Source of the DNA: Citricoccus sp. SGAir0253
GTDB lineage: Bacteria > Actinomycetota > Actinomycetes > Actinomycetales > Micrococcaceae
Reading direction: 5' to 3'
Length of the DNA stretch: 64,000 nucleotides
NCBI RefSeq assembly: GCF_005877055.1
Contig: NZ_CP039424.1
Coordinates: 1,426,001-1,490,000 of the forward strand
A program made the translations under genes and the position numbers. Shown here one piece after another: positions 30,132 to 39,003 of the stretch. Below the pieces are notes generated by a model, which had not been told where the DNA came from, did no database searches, and worked only from the letters and a program-made list of their open reading frames with translations. The stretch's first letter is position 1. The number at the start of each line of letters is the position of its first letter.

Positions 30132-32855
30132 ATGGGCGAGACGCCGAGAACCCCCGAATATCCGGCCCACTGGGAAGCCGATGTCGTCCTGCGGGACGGC
30201 ACGACGGCGCACCTGCGGCCCGTGGGACCCGAGGACGCCTCCGGCCTGGCGCGCATGCACGAGGCCCAGTCCCCGGACTCGATCTACCTGCGGTTCTTCA
30301 CCTTCAAGTCCCGGCTCTCGCAGAAGGAGCTCGACCGGTTCACCCACGTGGACTACCGCGACCGGGTGGGGCTCGTGGTGCTGCGCGGCGGGGAGATCCT
30401 GGGCGTGGGGCGCTACGACCGCCTCGACGACCCGGAGGAGGCCGAGGTGGCCTTCAACATCTCGGACGCCAGCCAGGGCAAGGGCATCGGCTCGATCCTC
30501 ATGGAGCACCTGGCCGTGGCCGCCCGGGAGAACGGGATCCGCCGGTTCACCGCGGAGGTGCTGCCGGAGAACCGCAAGATGCTCTCCGTCTTCCAGGACT
30601 CCGGGTTCGACATCTCCCGGCGGTTCGACGACGGCGTGGTCGCCGTCGAGTTCTCGATCGACCCGACCGCCAAGGTGCGGGCCGTCATGGAGTCGCGCGA
30701 GCACCGCGCCGAGGCCCGGTCGCTCGCCGAGCTGCTCGCCCCCGAGGCCGTGGCCGTCATCGGCGCCAGCCGGCACCCCGGTTCCGTGGGCTTCGCACTG
30801 CTGCGCAACATCATCGAGGGCGGCTACACGGGCCCGGTGTACGGCATCAACCCGGAGGCCCTCGAGCTGGCCGGGATGATCTCCCGCGCCACGCTGGCCG
30901 AGGTGCCCGGCCCGGTGGACCTCGCCGTGGTGGCCGTCCCGGTCCCCGAGGTGCCGGCCGTCGTGGAGGACTGCGCCCGCCACGGCGTCAAGGGCCTGCT
31001 CGTGGTCACCTCCGGCTACGCGGACACCGGTCAGGAGGGCCTGGCCCGCCAGCGGGAGCTGGTGCGGCAGGCCCGGGCCAACGGGATGCGCGTGATCGGC
31101 CCGGCCTCGGCGGGCATCATCAACACCGCCCCGGCCGTGTCCCTCAACGCCTCCGTGGCCCCCTTCCTGCCGGTGCGCGGCTCCGTGGGGCTGTTCTCCC
31201 AGTCCGCGGCCATCGGGGCCACCCTCTTCGCCGCCGCCCACCGCCGGGGCATCGGGCTGTCCTCCGTGGTCTCGGCCGGGAACCGGGCGGACGTCTCCGG
31301 CAACGACGCCATGCAGTACTTCGAGGACGACCCGGCCACGGCCGCCGTCGGGGCCTACCTCGAGTCCTTTGGCAACCCCCGCAAGTTCTCCCGCATCGTC
31401 CGGCGGCTGTCCCGGTCCAAGCCCGTGGTGGTGGCCCGCTCGGACGTCATGGGCCGCCGGCTGCCCCCGGGGCACGAGACGCGCACCACGCAGGCCCCGG
31501 CCGGGGCGGTGGACTCGATGCTCGAGCAGACGGGCGTCATCCCGGTGGACAACCACGACGACCTGATGGACCTGCTGCAGGCCATGGCGTGCCAGCCGCT
31601 GCCGGCCGGGCCCCGCGTGGGCGTGGTGGGCAACTCGCTGGCCCTGAACCGCGTGGTGACGGACGCCGTCGAGCGCCACGGGCTGACCGTGACCACCACC
31701 GTGGACGTGCCCGGGCTGGATGCCGAGCACCGCGTGGAGGACGCCGCCCGGACCATCGGGCGGGCCGTGCGCGGGGCCGCGGAGTCCGGCGCGGTGGACT
31801 CGCTGCTGGTGGTCACCCAGGCCGGCATGCACCAGGGCCCCGGCGACGCCGACGTGCTGGCCGCCGCGGTCGAGGAGGGCGCCCGCGGCTCCGGCGTCGC
31901 GGTGCTCGCCTCCTTCACCGGCGTGCTGGACCCCGACTACCAGGCGGCCACGGTGCGCAGCTCCGCCCCGGCCGCGGAGGACGGCGGGCTGCAGCGGGGC
32001 CTGCCCCTGTTCTCCTCCCCGGACCAGGCCGCGCGCGTGCTCTCGCGGCTCGTGCGCTACCGCGAGTGGCGCCGCGCCGAGGCGGGGGTGCCCGTGGAGC
32101 CCGCCGGCGTGGACCGCGAGCGGGCCGAGGACCTGCTCGAGGCCTGGACGGCCCGCGCCACGGGCACGGACCTCGTGCGGCTGTCCGCGGCGGAGGCGTG
32201 CGAGCTGCTGGACTGCTACGGGATCGCGGTCCTGCCCTCGGAGCGCTTCCGCACCGCGGACGAGGCCGTGGCCGCCGCGGAGCGGCTGGGGTGGCCGGTC
32301 GCCCTCAAGGCGGTGGACTCCTACCTGCGCCACCGCCTGGACCTGGGCGGGGTGCGGCTGAACATCGTGGACGCGGACTCGCTGCGGCGCAACGTGGCGC
32401 AGATGCGCAGCATCCTGGAGCCCTACGGCAGCCCCAGCCTCGAGGTGCAGTCCATGGCCCCGGCCGGCCAGGCCTGCACCATCTCCGCGCTCGAGGACCC
32501 CCTGATGGGTCCGGTGGTGTCCTTCGGGATCGCCGGGGACGCCGTCGACCTGCTCGACGACTGGGTCCACCTCGTGCCCCCGCTGACCGACCAGGACCTG
32601 GGCCGGATGGTCCGGGCGCCGCGGGCCGCGGCCAAGCTGTTCGGCCACGGCGGGCTGCCGCCCGTGGACACGGCCGCCCTCGAGGACCTGCTCGCGCGCA
32701 CCGCCGCCCTGAAGGACGACCACCCGCAGGTGGCGCGCATCCGGTTCAACCCGGTCCTGGCCTCGGACCGCGGCATGACGGTCCTCTCGGCCGAGGTGGA
32801 CGTGGCCAACGCGGCCCAGCGCACCGACTCGGCCCGCCGGGCGATGCGCGGCTGA
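30132..32855 (+). CDS. Bifunctional GNAT acetyltransferase / ADP-forming acyl-CoA synthetase-like protein
   Basis: The product has 907 residues. The N-terminal GNAT domain (~18-180) has the acetyl-CoA-binding loop ASQGKGIGSILMEHL and a VLPENRKML segment. It is joined to a CoA-binding Rossmann domain (IGASRHPGSVGFALLRNI, ~205-300), a succinyl-CoA-ligase-like flavodoxin domain (~315-470, GPASAGIINTAP) and a C-terminal ATP-grasp domain (~680-890). This is the architecture of PatA/Pat-type protein lysine acetyltransferases, which silence acyl-CoA synthetases. A predicted ligase His was not confirmed, so the synthetase half may be regulatory. A -10 lies 6 nt before ATG 30132. The gene is divergent from parC. 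Confidence 0.88.
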   Translation: MGETPRTPEYPAHWEADVVLRDGTTAHLRPVGPEDASGLARMHEAQSPDSIYLRFFTFKSRLSQKELDRFTHVDYRDRVGLVVLRGGEILGVGRYDRLDDPEEAEVAFNISDASQGKGIGSILMEHLAVAARENGIRRFTAEVLPENRKMLSVFQDSGFDISRRFDDGVVAVEFSIDPTAKVRAVMESREHRAEARSLAELLAPEAVAVIGASRHPGSVGFALLRNIIEGGYTGPVYGINPEALELAGMISRATLAEVPGPVDLAVVAVPVPEVPAVVEDCARHGVKGLLVVTSGYADTGQEGLARQRELVRQARANGMRVIGPASAGIINTAPAVSLNASVAPFLPVRGSVGLFSQSAAIGATLFAAAHRRGIGLSSVVSAGNRADVSGNDAMQYFEDDPATAAVGAYLESFGNPRKFSRIVRRLSRSKPVVVARSDVMGRRLPPGHETRTTQAPAGAVDSMLEQTGVIPVDNHDDLMDLLQAMACQPLPAGPRVGVVGNSLALNRVVTDAVERHGLTVTTTVDVPGLDAEHRVEDAARTIGRAVRGAAESGAVDSLLVVTQAGMHQGPGDADVLAAAVEEGARGSGVAVLASFTGVLDPDYQAATVRSSAPAAEDGGLQRGLPLFSSPDQAARVLSRLVRYREWRRAEAGVPVEPAGVDRERAEDLLEAWTARATGTDLVRLSAAEACELLDCYGIAVLPSERFRTADEAVAAAERLGWPVALKAVDSYLRHRLDLGGVRLNIVDADSLRRNVAQMRSILEPYGSPSLEVQSMAPAGQACTISALEDPLMGPVVSFGIAGDAVDLLDDWVHLVPPLTDQDLGRMVRAPRAAAKLFGHGGLPPVDTAALEDLLARTAALKDDHPQVARIRFNPVLASDRGMTVLSAEVDVANAAQRTDSARRAMRG

Positions 32856-32893
32856 TCGCCGGGACGGCCGCGGGCCGGACGCGCGCGGGCCGA

Positions 32894-32899
32894 TAGCAT
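32894..32899 (+). promoter_or_regulatory. -10 element for a leaderless transcript
   Basis: TAGCAT followed by 7 nt and ATG 32907; there is no ribosome-binding site. It overlaps an upstream in-frame ATG at 32898, which it argues against as the start. Confidence 0.45.
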
Positions 32900-32906
32900 G
32901 GACGGC

Positions 32907-33617
32907 ATGACCCCACTGCGCAGGAATCCCGGCTCCGGGCAGCATCCCTCCGGGCACCACTCCCCGGGACCGGCGGACGGCACCACCCCGCCGACCCCGC
33001 CGCCCGCCGCGGCCCACCGCGCGCCGGACGGGGACACCGGCGCCCCGAGCCTCGGGGCGGACCTCGAACGCGCCGGGTTCTACCCCGCGCTCGTGGCGGA
33101 CGCGCTGGACTCCGTGCTCGACGGCCGGCCGGTCACGAGCCACCTCGTCCACGTGGACACGCACTTCGACTACGACGAGATCCACCGGCACATCACGGTG
33201 CTGGCCCTCGCCGGCGACGTCCTGGCCGCCCTGCACCTGGACGACCACGCCCTGGACGAGGCCGGCGAGCAGGTGATGGCCCAGGTGTCCACCGAGGTGG
33301 TGCCGCTGCGCCGCATCGACTCGGTGGTGGCGACCACCGTGCACCCCCAGCCGCAGGACTACCGGCGCGGCGATCCCGTCGCCGAGGTCACGCTGTCCGT
33401 GACGTGGGCCGGCGGCCAGCGCATCGACCTGGCGCCCGCCACGTGCGGGGACCCCGAGTGCGAGGTGGACCACGGGTACTCGGGAACGTCCGCGCGCGAG
33501 GACCTCGTGCTGCGGGTCGCCGCCGAGGCGGAGGGGCAGCGTGCCGTGGACTCGGCCCTGGCCTTCTCGCGCGCCCTGCGCCGCGCCACGCTCGAGGCGG
33601 AGCCGGCCGCGCGGTGA
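32907..33617 (+). CDS. DUF5998 family protein
   Basis: The product has 236 residues from ATG 32907 (239 if ATG 32898). The first ~50 residues are Pro/His/Gly-rich and probably disordered. The folded part starts at LGADLERAGFYPALVADALD and continues with HVDTHFDYDEIHRHITVL, matching DUF5998. Acidic and His residues (THFDYDE; LDDHALDE; CGDPECEVDHGYSG) could form a metal site, but the function is unknown. It precedes a phosphodiesterase gene with a 4-base GTGA overlap, so the two are translated together; this neighbourhood recurs in actinobacteria upstream of sepH. Confidence 0.8.
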   Translation: MTPLRRNPGSGQHPSGHHSPGPADGTTPPTPPPAAAHRAPDGDTGAPSLGADLERAGFYPALVADALDSVLDGRPVTSHLVHVDTHFDYDEIHRHITVLALAGDVLAALHLDDHALDEAGEQVMAQVSTEVVPLRRIDSVVATTVHPQPQDYRRGDPVAEVTLSVTWAGGQRIDLAPATCGDPECEVDHGYSGTSAREDLVLRVAAEAEGQRAVDSALAFSRALRRATLEAEPAAR

Positions 33618-34780
33618 CGTCCGCGCCTCCCGTCCCCGCCGGTCCGCCCTATGCCGGCCGCTCGCTGGCCACCGTCCTGACCTCCGCCGCCGCGGCCCTC
33701 GGCGCCCCCGGCTTCGCGAACGCGCTGCAGCTGCCGCGCACCCGCCGGGTGCTCGTCGTCATGGTGGACGGCCTCGGCAAGGCGGTCCTGAAGCGCCACG
33801 CCGGCCACGCGCCGTACCTGCGCTCCGTGCTGGACCGGGACGCCGTGACCCTGCAGTCGGCGTTCCCCACGACCACCGCCGCCTCGCTCTCCAGCCTCGG
33901 CACGGGGCTCGAGCCGGGACGGCACGGCCTCGTGGGCTACGACGTGCTCGACCCCGAGCGCGGCGTGGTCGTCAACCAGCTCGGCGGCTGGGACCCGGCC
34001 ACGGACCCCGGGCGCTGGCAGCCGCACCCGACGGTCTTCGAGCGGCTGGAGGGCACCGGCGTGGACGCCGTGACGGTCTCGCTGCCGGCCTTCGCGGACT
34101 CGGCCCTGACCCGGGCCTCGCTGCGCGGCTCCCGGTTCGAGGGGGCCACCACGCTGCACGCCCGCTTCCAGCGGGCCCGCGAGGAACTGCACCGGGCCAC
34201 GGGGCCCGTGCTCGTGTACCTCTACCTCAACGAGCTGGACAAGGCCGGGCACCAGCAGGGCACCGGGTCGGAGAAGTGGCTGCACGCCCTCGAGGAGATC
34301 GACGGCGCCGCCCGCCGGCTGGCCCAGGCCGTGCCGCCGGACACCGTGGTGGTGCTCACGGGCGACCACGGGATGGTCGACGTGCCGGAGTCGCGGCGGA
34401 TCGACTACGCCACGATGCCGGCCCTGGTGGACGGCGTGGAGCACACCGCGGGGGAGCCGCGGCTCGTCCAGCTGTACTTCGCCGCGGATGCCGGCGACGC
34501 CGCGCGCCACGGGACGCTGTCCGCATGGCGGGCGGCCTTCGGCGACCACGCGTGGGTCCTCACGCGCGAGCAGGCCCTGGAGGCGGGCTGGTTCGGGGCC
34601 ACGGACGAGCGGGTGCGCCCGCGCATCGGTGACCTGCTCGTCGCCGCCCACGGGCCGCTGGCGCTCTACGACGGCCGGCGCGTGCCCGGGTCCGCGTTCG
34701 AGATGGTGGGGCACCACGGCTCGCCCACCCGGGCCGAGCGCGAGGTGCCGCTGCTCGTGCTGCACCGGCCCCTGCGGTAG
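33614..34780 (+). CDS. Alkaline phosphatase superfamily nucleotide pyrophosphatase/phosphodiesterase
   Basis: The product has 388 residues. The GTG start at 33614 overlaps the previous stop (GTGA). Metal ligands and nucleophile follow the NPP pattern: MVDGLGK (first Asp), FPTTTAAS (Thr nucleophile), LYLNELDKAGHQQG (Asp and His), TGDHGMVD (Asp-His), and a late His in VGHHGSPT. There is no signal peptide, so it acts in the cytosol or is membrane-peripheral. The substrate is probably a phosphodiester or nucleotide, but it cannot be specified. It is co-translated with the DUF5998 gene and convergent to sepH. Confidence 0.85.
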   Translation: MTSAPPVPAGPPYAGRSLATVLTSAAAALGAPGFANALQLPRTRRVLVVMVDGLGKAVLKRHAGHAPYLRSVLDRDAVTLQSAFPTTTAASLSSLGTGLEPGRHGLVGYDVLDPERGVVVNQLGGWDPATDPGRWQPHPTVFERLEGTGVDAVTVSLPAFADSALTRASLRGSRFEGATTLHARFQRAREELHRATGPVLVYLYLNELDKAGHQQGTGSEKWLHALEEIDGAARRLAQAVPPDTVVVLTGDHGMVDVPESRRIDYATMPALVDGVEHTAGEPRLVQLYFAADAGDAARHGTLSAWRAAFGDHAWVLTREQALEAGWFGATDERVRPRIGDLLVAAHGPLALYDGRRVPGSAFEMVGHHGSPTRAEREVPLLVLHRPLR

Positions 34781-34834
34781 GGCGCCCGGCCCCGGGCGGT
34801 CCCGACGGCGGGGCGGGCCGGCCGCCGGGACGGC

Positions 34835-36142
34835 TCAGTCGTTCTTGCGGCCGAAGACGATCTCGTCCCAGCTCGGGACGGAGGGCCGGCGCGCCCGGCC
34901 CTGCTTGGCGGAGCGCGACGGCTTCGCGCCCTGGGCCGGGGCGGCCGGACCGCCGGTCGCCGCGGCTGCGCCCGGCTGGCGCTCGTCGGCCCGCCGCTCC
35001 TCGGGCTCCCGCTCCGCCGCCGCGGTGGCCTCCGGGGCTCCGTCCGCCCCCGCGTCCGCGTCCGCGTCCGGGCCCGTGGCCGGCTCCCCGCCCGTGGCGG
35101 TCGCGCCGTCGTCGTCGGCCTCCCCGGACGGGTCCGCCGAGCCCGGCCCGCCGTCCGCGCCGGGCTCGTCGTCCTCGTCCCAGTCCTCGATCCAGCCGTC
35201 GACGTCGGACGGGTCCGGCTCGCCGGGGCCGGCCGCCGGGCCGGAGGCGACCGTCAGGTGCGGCCGCGCCGCGGCGGGGCGCGGCTGCTCGTCGCGCGTG
35301 AGCATCAGGGCCAACTCGTCGTCGCCCTCCTCGTCCACGCCGAGGCGCTGGCCGCGCCGGGCGCGCAGGACGTCCAGCAGCTCGTCCTGGGACTCCTGGT
35401 CCACGGCCGGCCGGGGGCCGCGCGGGGTGGGGGCCTCGGGCTCGGCGGGGGCGTCCTCCTCGACGTTGAACGGCCGGTCCCCCACGGCGGCGAGCCGGCG
35501 CGAGCCGAACGGGCCGTCCAGGGGGTCCAGCTCGGAGAGCACCTGGGCCCACCGGTTCTGGTTGTCCACGTGGCGGCTGCCCGGCCGGAAGGTCCACAGG
35601 GCCGGCGGCCGGTCCCCGATGCCGGTGTCGGCGCCCTCGGCGGAGAAGTCCAGGCTCACGGTCCACGAGCCGTCCTCCTGCCGCCAGGCGTCCCACCGGG
35701 AGGTGGCGGGATCCACGCCCAGCACCGCGAGGCGGTGCCGGACCATGTCCCCGAGGGCGGCGGGCTCCTCGCCGAAGGTGCCGCGGTAGAGGTCGTGTCC
35801 CGGCGCGGGGGCGGCGACCTCGACCTGGCGGGCCTGCTGGGCGATCCAGTCGCGCTCCGCCAGGACGGGCCCCTCGTACTTGCGGACGCGCTCCAGGTCC
35901 ACCCCGGACTCCGCGGAGACCTGCTCGGCCGTGGCGCCGGCGCGGATGCGCGCCTGGATGTCCCGCGGGGTGACCACGCCCTCGGCGGCGTCGGCCGCGC
36001 GGGCCGAGGGCCGGCCGATGGGCCGGGTGGCCGCCGAGCGCAGGGCCTCCGTCACGGGGAGCGAGAACTCCTCGCCGTCCTCGTTGCTCAGCAGCAGGTG
36101 CCCGCCGTCCTCCTGGACACCCACGAGACGGAGTTCCTGCAT
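34835..36142 (-). CDS. sepH: Septation protein SepH
   Basis: The product has 435 residues. The conserved N-terminal DUF3071 domain (~1-170) includes LVGVQEDGGHLLLSNEDG, a helix-turn-helix-like segment VTPRDIQARIRAGATAEQVS with SGVDLERVRKYE, and DWIAQQARQ. The remainder is an acidic, Pro/Ala-rich linker ending in the conserved C-terminal tail PSWDEIVFGRK. In Streptomyces venezuelae SepH binds FtsZ and stimulates Z-ring assembly. ATG 36142 has GGAGGA 6 nt upstream; a longer open frame to 36526 is spurious. Convergent with the phosphodiesterase gene. Confidence 0.92.
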   Translation of the reverse strand: MQELRLVGVQEDGGHLLLSNEDGEEFSLPVTEALRSAATRPIGRPSARAADAAEGVVTPRDIQARIRAGATAEQVSAESGVDLERVRKYEGPVLAERDWIAQQARQVEVAAPAPGHDLYRGTFGEEPAALGDMVRHRLAVLGVDPATSRWDAWRQEDGSWTVSLDFSAEGADTGIGDRPPALWTFRPGSRHVDNQNRWAQVLSELDPLDGPFGSRRLAAVGDRPFNVEEDAPAEPEAPTPRGPRPAVDQESQDELLDVLRARRGQRLGVDEEGDDELALMLTRDEQPRPAAARPHLTVASGPAAGPGEPDPSDVDGWIEDWDEDDEPGADGGPGSADPSGEADDDGATATGGEPATGPDADADAGADGAPEATAAAEREPEERRADERQPGAAAATGGPAAPAQGAKPSRSAKQGRARRPSVPSWDEIVFGRKND

Positions 36143-36518
36143 GTTCGTCCTCCACGGTCGGCTACGGTCGGTCGGACGCACGACGGCCCGGCCGGTCCTC
36201 CGGCGGGCGCTGGTCCTCCCCTGACTTTGCCACGATTCGGGTGCCCGTGCACCACGTCCGCCCCGGTGTGGCGCGGATCGGGCGGGAGCGCCCCGTCCTG
36301 TCCGCTCACAGCGATTTTGATTTCGGCCGGGGGTGGGGAACAATCTCCACGACGTGCGGACCGGACGGGGCCCCGGAAGGGCCCAGGAGCCCCGGTTCCA
36401 CGTGGCCGGTTCCCCGGTCGTCCCTGCCGGTTCCCAGCGGACGCAGGCATGGTTTTCGGACATCCCACCCACGGCCGGTCCCCGCCGGCCACACCAGCGG
36501 AGCGTGAACACACCCCTT
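36143..36518. other. Divergent intergenic region sepH / DUF4193
   Basis: It is 376 bases with no convincing coding sequence. It holds a promoter-like pair toward the DUF4193 gene (36317-36344) and short direct repeats of CGGTCGG just upstream of sepH (about 36153-36175). The AT-rich patch AGCGATTTTGATTTCGG (near 36310) marks the likely promoter core. Confidence 0.6.
36317..36344 (+). promoter_or_regulatory. Candidate housekeeping promoter of the DUF4193 gene
   Basis: TTGATT (36317-36322), a 16-base spacer, AACAAT (36339-36344). The transcript would have a leader of about 170 nt. Confidence 0.45.
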
Positions 36519-36818
36519 ATGGCCACCGACTACGACGCGCCACGCAAGAACGACGACGAGCTCAGCGAGAGCTCGATCGAGGAACTGAAGAACCGCCGCA
36601 CGGACACCCAGTCCGCCGTGGTGGACGAGGACGAGGCCGAGGCCGCCGAGGGCTTCGAGCTGCCCGGCGCCGACCTCTCCGGTGAGGAGCTCATGGTCCG
36701 GGTGCTGCCCGCCCAGGCCGACGAGTTCACCTGCGCCTCCTGCTTCCTGGTCCGCCACCGGTCCCAGGTCGCCAAGGAGAAGAACGGCATGCTCTACTGC
36801 ACCGACTGCGAGGGCTGA
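36519..36818 (+). CDS. DUF4193 family small acidic Cys-containing protein
   Basis: The product has 99 residues. The N-terminus ATDYDAPRKNDDEL is highly characteristic of the actinobacterial DUF4193 family, followed by EESIEELK-like and acidic stretches. The C-terminus has CASCFLVRHRSQVA and YCTDCEG: two CxxC pairs that look like a zinc ribbon. The function is unknown; the family is nearly universal in actinobacteria next to DUF3093 and dut. It is followed by a 19-bp bidirectional terminator. Confidence 0.92.
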   Translation: MATDYDAPRKNDDELSESSIEELKNRRTDTQSAVVDEDEAEAAEGFELPGADLSGEELMVRVLPAQADEFTCASCFLVRHRSQVAKEKNGMLYCTDCEG

Positions 36819-36853
36819 CCGAGGCCACCACGGGGCCCGGCGAGGGCCCCGCA

Positions 36854-36895
36854 CGCGAGAGGCCGGCCAGGAGTGATCCTGGCCGGCCTCTCGCG
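36854..36895. terminator. Perfect 19-bp terminator hairpin
   Basis: The arms 36854-36872 and 36877-36895 are perfectly complementary around the loop GTGA, between the convergent DUF4193 and DUF3093 genes. Confidence 0.85.
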
Positions 36896-36930
36896 TCCCC
36901 GGCGCCACCGGGCCGGTGGGGCCGGGGCCC

Positions 36931-37467
36931 TCAGCGGGCGTCGTCCCGCGCGCCCTCGGCGTCCCGGGCCATGGTCCCGCCGAGCGCCGCCACCAGCTGC
37001 TCGGGGTGGCGCGTGCTGGTGAGCCAGTAGGGGGTCCGGTCCCGCTCGTCGGTGATCTGGATGCGCACCACGGGGTCGATCCAGCCGCGCAGGCACATGT
37101 AGGCGAGGCCGTGCAGGGCCGGGCCGCGCTGGTACGTGGCGTCCTCGCCCCGGTAGCCGGTGACCGCGCCCACGTACCGGCGGTCGATGCCCGCCCGGCC
37201 CACCCGCAGCGTGCGGTCCGTGACCACGATGGCCGGGGTGGAGACCCGCAGCAGCACGGCGATCACGAGGAAGACGACGACGGCGGCGCCGAGGCCCACC
37301 TCCAGCCCGATCGGCACGAACACGAGGACGGACAGCCCGGCGATCATCAGGGCCACGACCCAGATCCACCAGCCCGGGCGCAGGCGCTCCTCGTAGCGCA
37401 CGGCGTCCTCGGCCGTGGGGGAGGAGCTGGCGTGCTGGCCGGTGGGGTCGGAGGGGGATGCATGCAT
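36931..37467 (-). CDS. DUF3093 family membrane protein
   Basis: The product has 178 residues: a short hydrophilic N-terminus, RYEERLRPGWWIWV leading into two adjacent helices (about 33-75), then a soluble C-terminal domain with VTDRTLRVGRAGIDRRYVG and YWLTSTRHPEQL. This matches DUF3093, an actinobacterial family of unknown role near dut. The start ATG 37467 is only one base after AGGAGG, which is too close for normal initiation; GATTCT lies 7 nt upstream, so a leaderless message is possible. It is divergent from dut with 63 bases between starts. Confidence 0.85.
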   Translation of the reverse strand: MHASPSDPTGQHASSSPTAEDAVRYEERLRPGWWIWVVALMIAGLSVLVFVPIGLEVGLGAAVVVFLVIAVLLRVSTPAIVVTDRTLRVGRAGIDRRYVGAVTGYRGEDATYQRGPALHGLAYMCLRGWIDPVVRIQITDERDRTPYWLTSTRHPEQLVAALGGTMARDAEGARDDAR

Positions 37468-37518
37468 GCCTCCTAGAATCCCACGGCCCCGGCCCCCGGG
37501 CGGAATCGGCCGGTCCGG

Positions 37519-37524
37519 TACAGT
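37519..37524 (+). promoter_or_regulatory. -10 element for leaderless dut
   Basis: TACAGT, then 6 nt, then GTG 37531. No Shine-Dalgarno is present. Confidence 0.55.
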
Positions 37525-37530
37525 ATCGGC

Positions 37531-38025
37531 GTGCCCCAGCCAGCCGATACCCTCCCCGAGCCCGCCGTCGAGCGTCCCGTCGTCTCCCTGACCCTGCTGG
37601 ACGACGGCATCGAGCCGCCCGCCTACGCCCTGCCCGGGGACGCGGGGGCCGACCTGCGCACCACGGTGGACGTGGAACTGGGCCCCGGAGAGCGGGCGCT
37701 CGTGCCCACGGGCGTGGCCCTGGCGCTGCCCGAGGGCTTCGTCGGCCTCGTCCACCCCCGGTCCGGCCTGGCCGTGCGCCACGGCCTCAGCGTGGTCAAC
37801 GCCCCGGGGACCATCGACGCCGGCTACCGCGGCGAGGTGAAGGTGGCGCTGCTGAACACGGACCTGCGCGAGCCGATCGTCCTGCGGCGCGGGGACCGCA
37901 TCGCCCAGCTGCTCGTCCAGCGCGTGGCGCAGGCCCGGTTCGTCGTGGTGGACGAGCTGCCCCCCTCCGATCGCGGGGCGGCCGGCTTCGGCTCCACCGG
38001 CGGCTTCGCCGGACCGGCGGCGTGA
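37531..38025 (+). CDS. dut: dUTP diphosphatase
   Basis: A homotrimeric dUTPase of 164 residues that converts dUTP to dUMP and keeps uracil out of DNA. All five motifs are present: DAGADL (1), [10 protein letters not shown] (2), [14 protein letters not shown] (3), [11 protein letters not shown] (4) and the C-terminal [10 protein letters not shown] (5). GTG 37531 follows a -10 by 6 nt. The gene starts a + strand series (DUF3710, OB-fold, DUF3159) whose order matches the dut neighbourhood of mycobacteria. Confidence 0.96.
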   Translation: MPQPADTLPEPAVERPVVSLTLLDDGIEPPAYALPGDAGADLRTTVDVELGPGERALVPTGVALALPEGFVGLVHPRSGLAVRHGLSVVNAPGTIDAGYRGEVKVALLNTDLREPIVLRRGDRIAQLLVQRVAQARFVVVDELPPSDRGAAGFGSTGGFAGPAA

Positions 38026-38134
38026 GCGTTCGGCGCGGCCACGCCGCTGGCCTAAGCTGGACGCGGCGCGCGCCCGGGGCCCCGGGCCACGCCGACCGAC
38101 GACCGATGCGAGACGCGGAGAGGCAGGCTGGGCG

Positions 38135-38962
38135 ATGATCTTCGGCCGGAACCGCAACGTCAAGACCGAGACGGTGATCCTCCCGGAGGAGCTCCGGGAC
38201 CCCCGCGACCTCGAGGCCCCGGCTCCCGCCCCGGGCCCGGACGCCGCCGCGGGGGCCGAGCCGGCCGCCGTCGCCGAGGGGGGCGACGCCGGCGAGGCGA
38301 CCGCGACCCGGGCCGGCGGCCCCTACGACGTCGCCGAGCGGCCCGGCCTGGACGGCTACCTCGACCTCGGCTCGCTGCGCGTGCCCCTGGTGCAGGACCT
38401 CAAGGTGCGCCTGGACGTCGAGGACTCCACGAAGCGCATCATCGGCGCGACCCTCACCCTCGGCCAGTCCTCCCTGCAGGCCCAGGCGTTCGCGGCCCCG
38501 CGCTCGGGCGGCATCTGGGACGAGATCCGTGCCGAGATCCGCGCGTCCGTGGCGGCCACCGAGGGCGCCCAGGTGGGCGAGCGGGAGGGGCCGTTCGGCA
38601 CCGAGGTGGTGGCCCGCATCCCGGCCGCCATGCCGGACGGCAGCCCCGGCTGGCGGGTGGCCCGGTTCCTCGGCGTGGACGGGCCCCGCTGGTTCCTGCG
38701 CGGCGTGGTGGGGGGCGAGGCCGCCTTCCGTGAGGATGCCGCCGGTCCGCTGGACGAGGTGTTCTCCCGCATCGTGGTCGCCCGCGGCCAGGACCCCCAC
38801 CCGCCGCGGGACCTGCTGCCGCTGACCCCGCCGGAGAACCTCCGCCCCGTGCGCCGCGGCGCGCGGACGGAGGGCGCCGAGGGCGCGGAGGGGACGGCCG
38901 GCCCCGAGCGCCCCGGCCAGCAGCCGCCCGAGCGCGGCCCGGAGATCACGGAGGTGCGCTGA
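38135..38962 (+). CDS. DUF3710 family protein
   Basis: The product has 275 residues. After an acidic/Ala-rich linker, the folded domain begins at GPYDVAERP and continues with YLDLGSLRVPL, RLDVEDSTKRIIGATLTLGQSSLQAQAFAAPRSG (in two parts) and a GWRVARFLGVDGPRWFLRG segment, the hallmark of DUF3710. There is no membrane segment and no known catalytic site. ATG 38135 has GAGAGGCAGG upstream, and TAAGCT at about 38053 could be a -10. The stop TGA overlaps the possible ATC start of the next gene. The family is conserved downstream of dut in actinobacteria; function unknown. Confidence 0.88.
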   Translation: MIFGRNRNVKTETVILPEELRDPRDLEAPAPAPGPDAAAGAEPAAVAEGGDAGEATATRAGGPYDVAERPGLDGYLDLGSLRVPLVQDLKVRLDVEDSTKRIIGATLTLGQSSLQAQAFAAPRSGGIWDEIRAEIRASVAATEGAQVGEREGPFGTEVVARIPAAMPDGSPGWRVARFLGVDGPRWFLRGVVGGEAAFREDAAGPLDEVFSRIVVARGQDPHPPRDLLPLTPPENLRPVRRGARTEGAEGAEGTAGPERPGQQPPERGPEITEVR

Positions 38963-38964
38963 TC
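38950..38964 (+). promoter_or_regulatory. Strong ribosome-binding site facing an ATC codon
   Basis: GGAGG (38950-38954), a 7-nt spacer, ATC (38962-38964) in frame with the OB-fold gene. The same geometry occurs before RNase D. Confidence 0.5.
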
Positions 38965-39003
38965 CCCGCCCCGTCCCCGTCCGGCACGCCCCACGGCGCC
39001 CCC

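Noticed and set aside
36526-36535. Extension of sepH upstream to 36526
   Set aside because: The added sequence has no conservation-like pattern, crosses a promoter region, and ATG 36142 has a strong ribosome-binding site.
37461-37468. ATGCATGC repeat as a regulatory palindrome
   Set aside because: It is explained by the overlapping start codon and first codons of the DUF3093 gene; too short to be informative.
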